Positions 5,268 through 6,624 of a stretch of 6,624 nucleotides of DNA are shown piece by piece. The stretch lies in assembly GCA_002365735.1 (NCBI GenBank), contig DEZY01000138.1, positions 1-6,624 of the forward strand, written 5' to 3'. The notes beneath the pieces were generated by a model. That model ran no database searches. It saw only the letters and a list, made by a program, of their open reading frames with translations, and was not told the origin of the DNA. The position numbers were made by a program, and so were the translations under genes. Within the stretch, counting starts at the first letter, position 1. Each line of letters opens with the position of its first letter. The stretch comes from Actinobacteria bacterium UBA3120. Lineage in GTDB: Bacteria; Actinomycetota; Actinomycetes; S36-B12.

Positions 5268-6053
5268 TCAGGCAAGGCCTTTAGGCTTGAGATACCGCTG
5301 GGCCAGCCCACCAAGAAAATCAAGTGCCAAAGCGATGAGTGCCACAAGTACTGCGCCTACAAAAATTGCTGTGGGTCGACCGGTCTTAAGCCCAGCAGCA
5401 ATTGTTATGCCTAGTCCACCGCCACCAATGAGGTAGGCAAGGGTTGCCATGCCCACGTTAATAACTGTTGCCGTGCGAATTCCACCCATGATAACCGGAA
5501 CGGCCAGTGGCAGTTCGATCTTTCTTAGCCGCCCAAACCCATTAAGCCCCATGCCTTTGCCGGCTTCGATAACGGATTGATCCACTTGCTCGAGTCCAAC
5601 GATCGTATTTCGAAGCACGGGGAGCAACGCGAATGTTGCCAACGCCAACACAACGGTGACCGAACCTTGACCAAACGCCACGAAGAATAGGACTATCAGT
5701 CCATAAGCGGGGATTGCCTGGCCAAGTCCAAGCCCGGTAACCAAGTTATTCTTCAACCGTGGGGCTCCCTCGCGGGTCACCACGATTCCTAATGGGATCG
5801 CAAGCACGATCACGAGCGCAGTAGACCAGAGGGCGAGGGAGATCTGTTGCTGAAATTGTGTCCAGAGGCGACTCGGTTCCAAAATGCTTGTTGTCGTTTT
5901 ATCGAAGTCCGAGTAGACCCACACCGCTACCAGTAAGATCGCCAGCAGCGCAAAAAAGATCGGAGTCACAATCAAGTCAAGCTGGCCAACGATTTGGTTG
6001 CGCCGCGATGGCAAGACCCCGGCTGATAATTGAGCGCTAGCCGTGGTACTCAT
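5268..6053 (-). CDS. ABC transporter permease, ProW/OpuC (glycine betaine/choline/carnitine) type
   Basis: A 261-residue inner-membrane subunit that forms the translocation path and docks on the ATPase encoded just upstream. The EAA loop is clear: EAGKGMGLNGF from residue 163, then IELPLAVP (179-186). It is followed by the family's typical ATLAYLIGGGGLG (203-215). Six hydrophobic segments are visible (near 29-48, 72-93, 105-126, 132-152, 185-210 and 228-248). An extra first helix with a basic N-terminal tail (SRRNQ) precedes the transport core. The ATG (6051-6053) overlaps the ATPase stop as TAATG, which points to translational coupling and explains the lack of a strong ribosome site. OpuC-like systems usually have two permeases and a binding protein; those would have to lie to the right of the window. 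The substrate is inferred from the family only. Confidence 0.93.
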   Translation of the reverse strand: MSTTASAQLSAGVLPSRRNQIVGQLDLIVTPIFFALLAILLVAVWVYSDFDKTTTSILEPSRLWTQFQQQISLALWSTALVIVLAIPLGIVVTREGAPRLKNNLVTGLGLGQAIPAYGLIVLFFVAFGQGSVTVVLALATFALLPVLRNTIVGLEQVDQSVIEAGKGMGLNGFGRLRKIELPLAVPVIMGGIRTATVINVGMATLAYLIGGGGLGITIAAGLKTGRPTAIFVGAVLVALIALALDFLGGLAQRYLKPKGLA

Positions 6054-6624
6054 TACTGGTCACCATTTGTGGGCTGGCTAATCAACATTGATGCCAGACT
6101 CTCAATGGTGCAGGTGCCCAAGTAGTTTCCTCGACTGTCCACTACAGCTGACATTCCTGCCGAGCTTTGAAGCATGGAACTCAGCGCGTCTTGCAGAGTG
6201 TCTTCCGGTTGTAACTGCACTGTGATTCGCGAGGCCGCGGTGTCCAGCGACTCGGAACGGTTCAGGGCGCGCTCATCAACCCAAGCCACCGGGTGACGTG
6301 AGTCATCAAGGAGAACGGCGTACGGAAAGTGCGAATCGTGCAGTTGTGCGAGCGCATCGGTGCGGTTAGTTGAACGATTTATTTCCAATGGATGCGACAG
6401 GTCAATGTCGCGCAGGCGCCGCAATGTCAATGTTTTGAGAATCGCCCCGGATCCGAGAAAGTTTTCAACAAATGAATCAGCAGGGTCGGTAAGGATTACC
6501 TCCGGGACGTCCAACTGAGCGATCTCAGACTGATCACGCAGGATCGCAATTCGGTCGCCCATTTTGACTGCTTCGTCAATGTCATGGGTGACGAAGACAA
6601 TCGTCTTCTTCAATTCTGCTTGCA
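6053..6624 (-). CDS. Osmoprotectant ABC transporter ATP-binding subunit, C-terminal part with CBS domains (5' partial)
   Basis: The window cuts this gene: 189 residues are visible and the frame is open at base 6624. The TTG at 6611-6613 is an internal Leu, not a start. The fragment begins in the end of the ATPase domain, with the switch His in IVFVTHDIDEA followed by MGDRIAILRDQ, as in ProV/OpuCA. Walker A, Q-loop, signature and Walker B motifs must lie outside. After PEVILTDPADSFVENFLG come two CBS-type modules, roughly visible residues 65-121 (ALAQLHDSHFPYAVLLDD, then PVAWVDE) and 130-181 (EDTLQDALSSML, then MSAVVDSRGNYLGT). In OpuA/OpuC systems the CBS pair gates transport in response to ionic strength or nucleotides, so uptake here is probably osmotically controlled at protein level. 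The full protein is expected to be near 380 residues. It overlaps the permease start by one base. Confidence 0.92.
   Translation of the reverse strand, partial: QAELKKTIVFVTHDIDEAVKMGDRIAILRDQSEIAQLDVPEVILTDPADSFVENFLGSGAILKTLTLRRLRDIDLSHPLEINRSTNRTDALAQLHDSHFPYAVLLDDSRHPVAWVDERALNRSESLDTAASRITVQLQPEDTLQDALSSMLQSSAGMSAVVDSRGNYLGTCTIESLASMLISQPTNGDQ

Overview
The window looks like a piece of an actinobacterial (Actinomycetota) chromosome. The reasons are the protein families present: a DHA2 drug exporter, an actinobacterial-style DUF2231 membrane protein, a mycoredoxin-like domain fused to a thioredoxin-reductase-like flavoprotein, and an osmoprotectant ABC system. GTG starts are also used. 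Base composition is only moderately GC-rich by eye, so a very high-GC genus is unlikely. No taxon can be named from the sequence alone.

Layout. On the plus strand, the left edge holds the 3' part of a gene (1-974) whose visible N-terminal part resembles the last strands of a glycoside-hydrolase TIM barrel and whose C-terminal half is a pentapeptide-repeat beta-helix of about 28 pentads. It is followed by a small plus-strand gene (1186-1392) for a 68-residue protein resembling I13/I78 (eglin/potato inhibitor I type) protease inhibitors. Everything to the right is on the minus strand: a DHA2-type MFS exporter (1492-2976), a 309-bp gap with a short GC-rich tandem repeat and a possible terminator, a glutaredoxin-flavoprotein disulfide reductase fusion (3286-4482), a 32-residue zinc-finger-like microprotein (4568-4666), a DUF2231 four-helix membrane protein (4765-5250), an ABC permease of the ProW/OpuC type (5268-6053), and the C-terminal part of its ATPase with CBS domains (6053-6624, cut by the window edge).

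How the genes fit together. The ATPase and permease overlap by one base (TAATG) and the DUF2231 gene starts 17 bases after the permease, so these three read as one transcript for compatible-solute (glycine betaine/choline-like) uptake plus a membrane protein of unknown function. The zinc-finger microprotein and the redox fusion follow on the same strand after gaps of 98 and 85 bases and may be co-transcribed or separate. The MFS gene is separated from them and probably independent.

The points most worth a second look are the glycosidase/pentapeptide fusion, the predicted Glu-Asp reactive bond in the small inhibitor-like protein, the AhpF-like (NADH-type) nucleotide site in the redox fusion, the zinc-finger microprotein, and a 21-bp palindrome inside the start of the DUF2231 gene. 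I see no clearly undescribed multi-gene system, no CRISPR array, no insertion sequence and no rRNA or tRNA gene.
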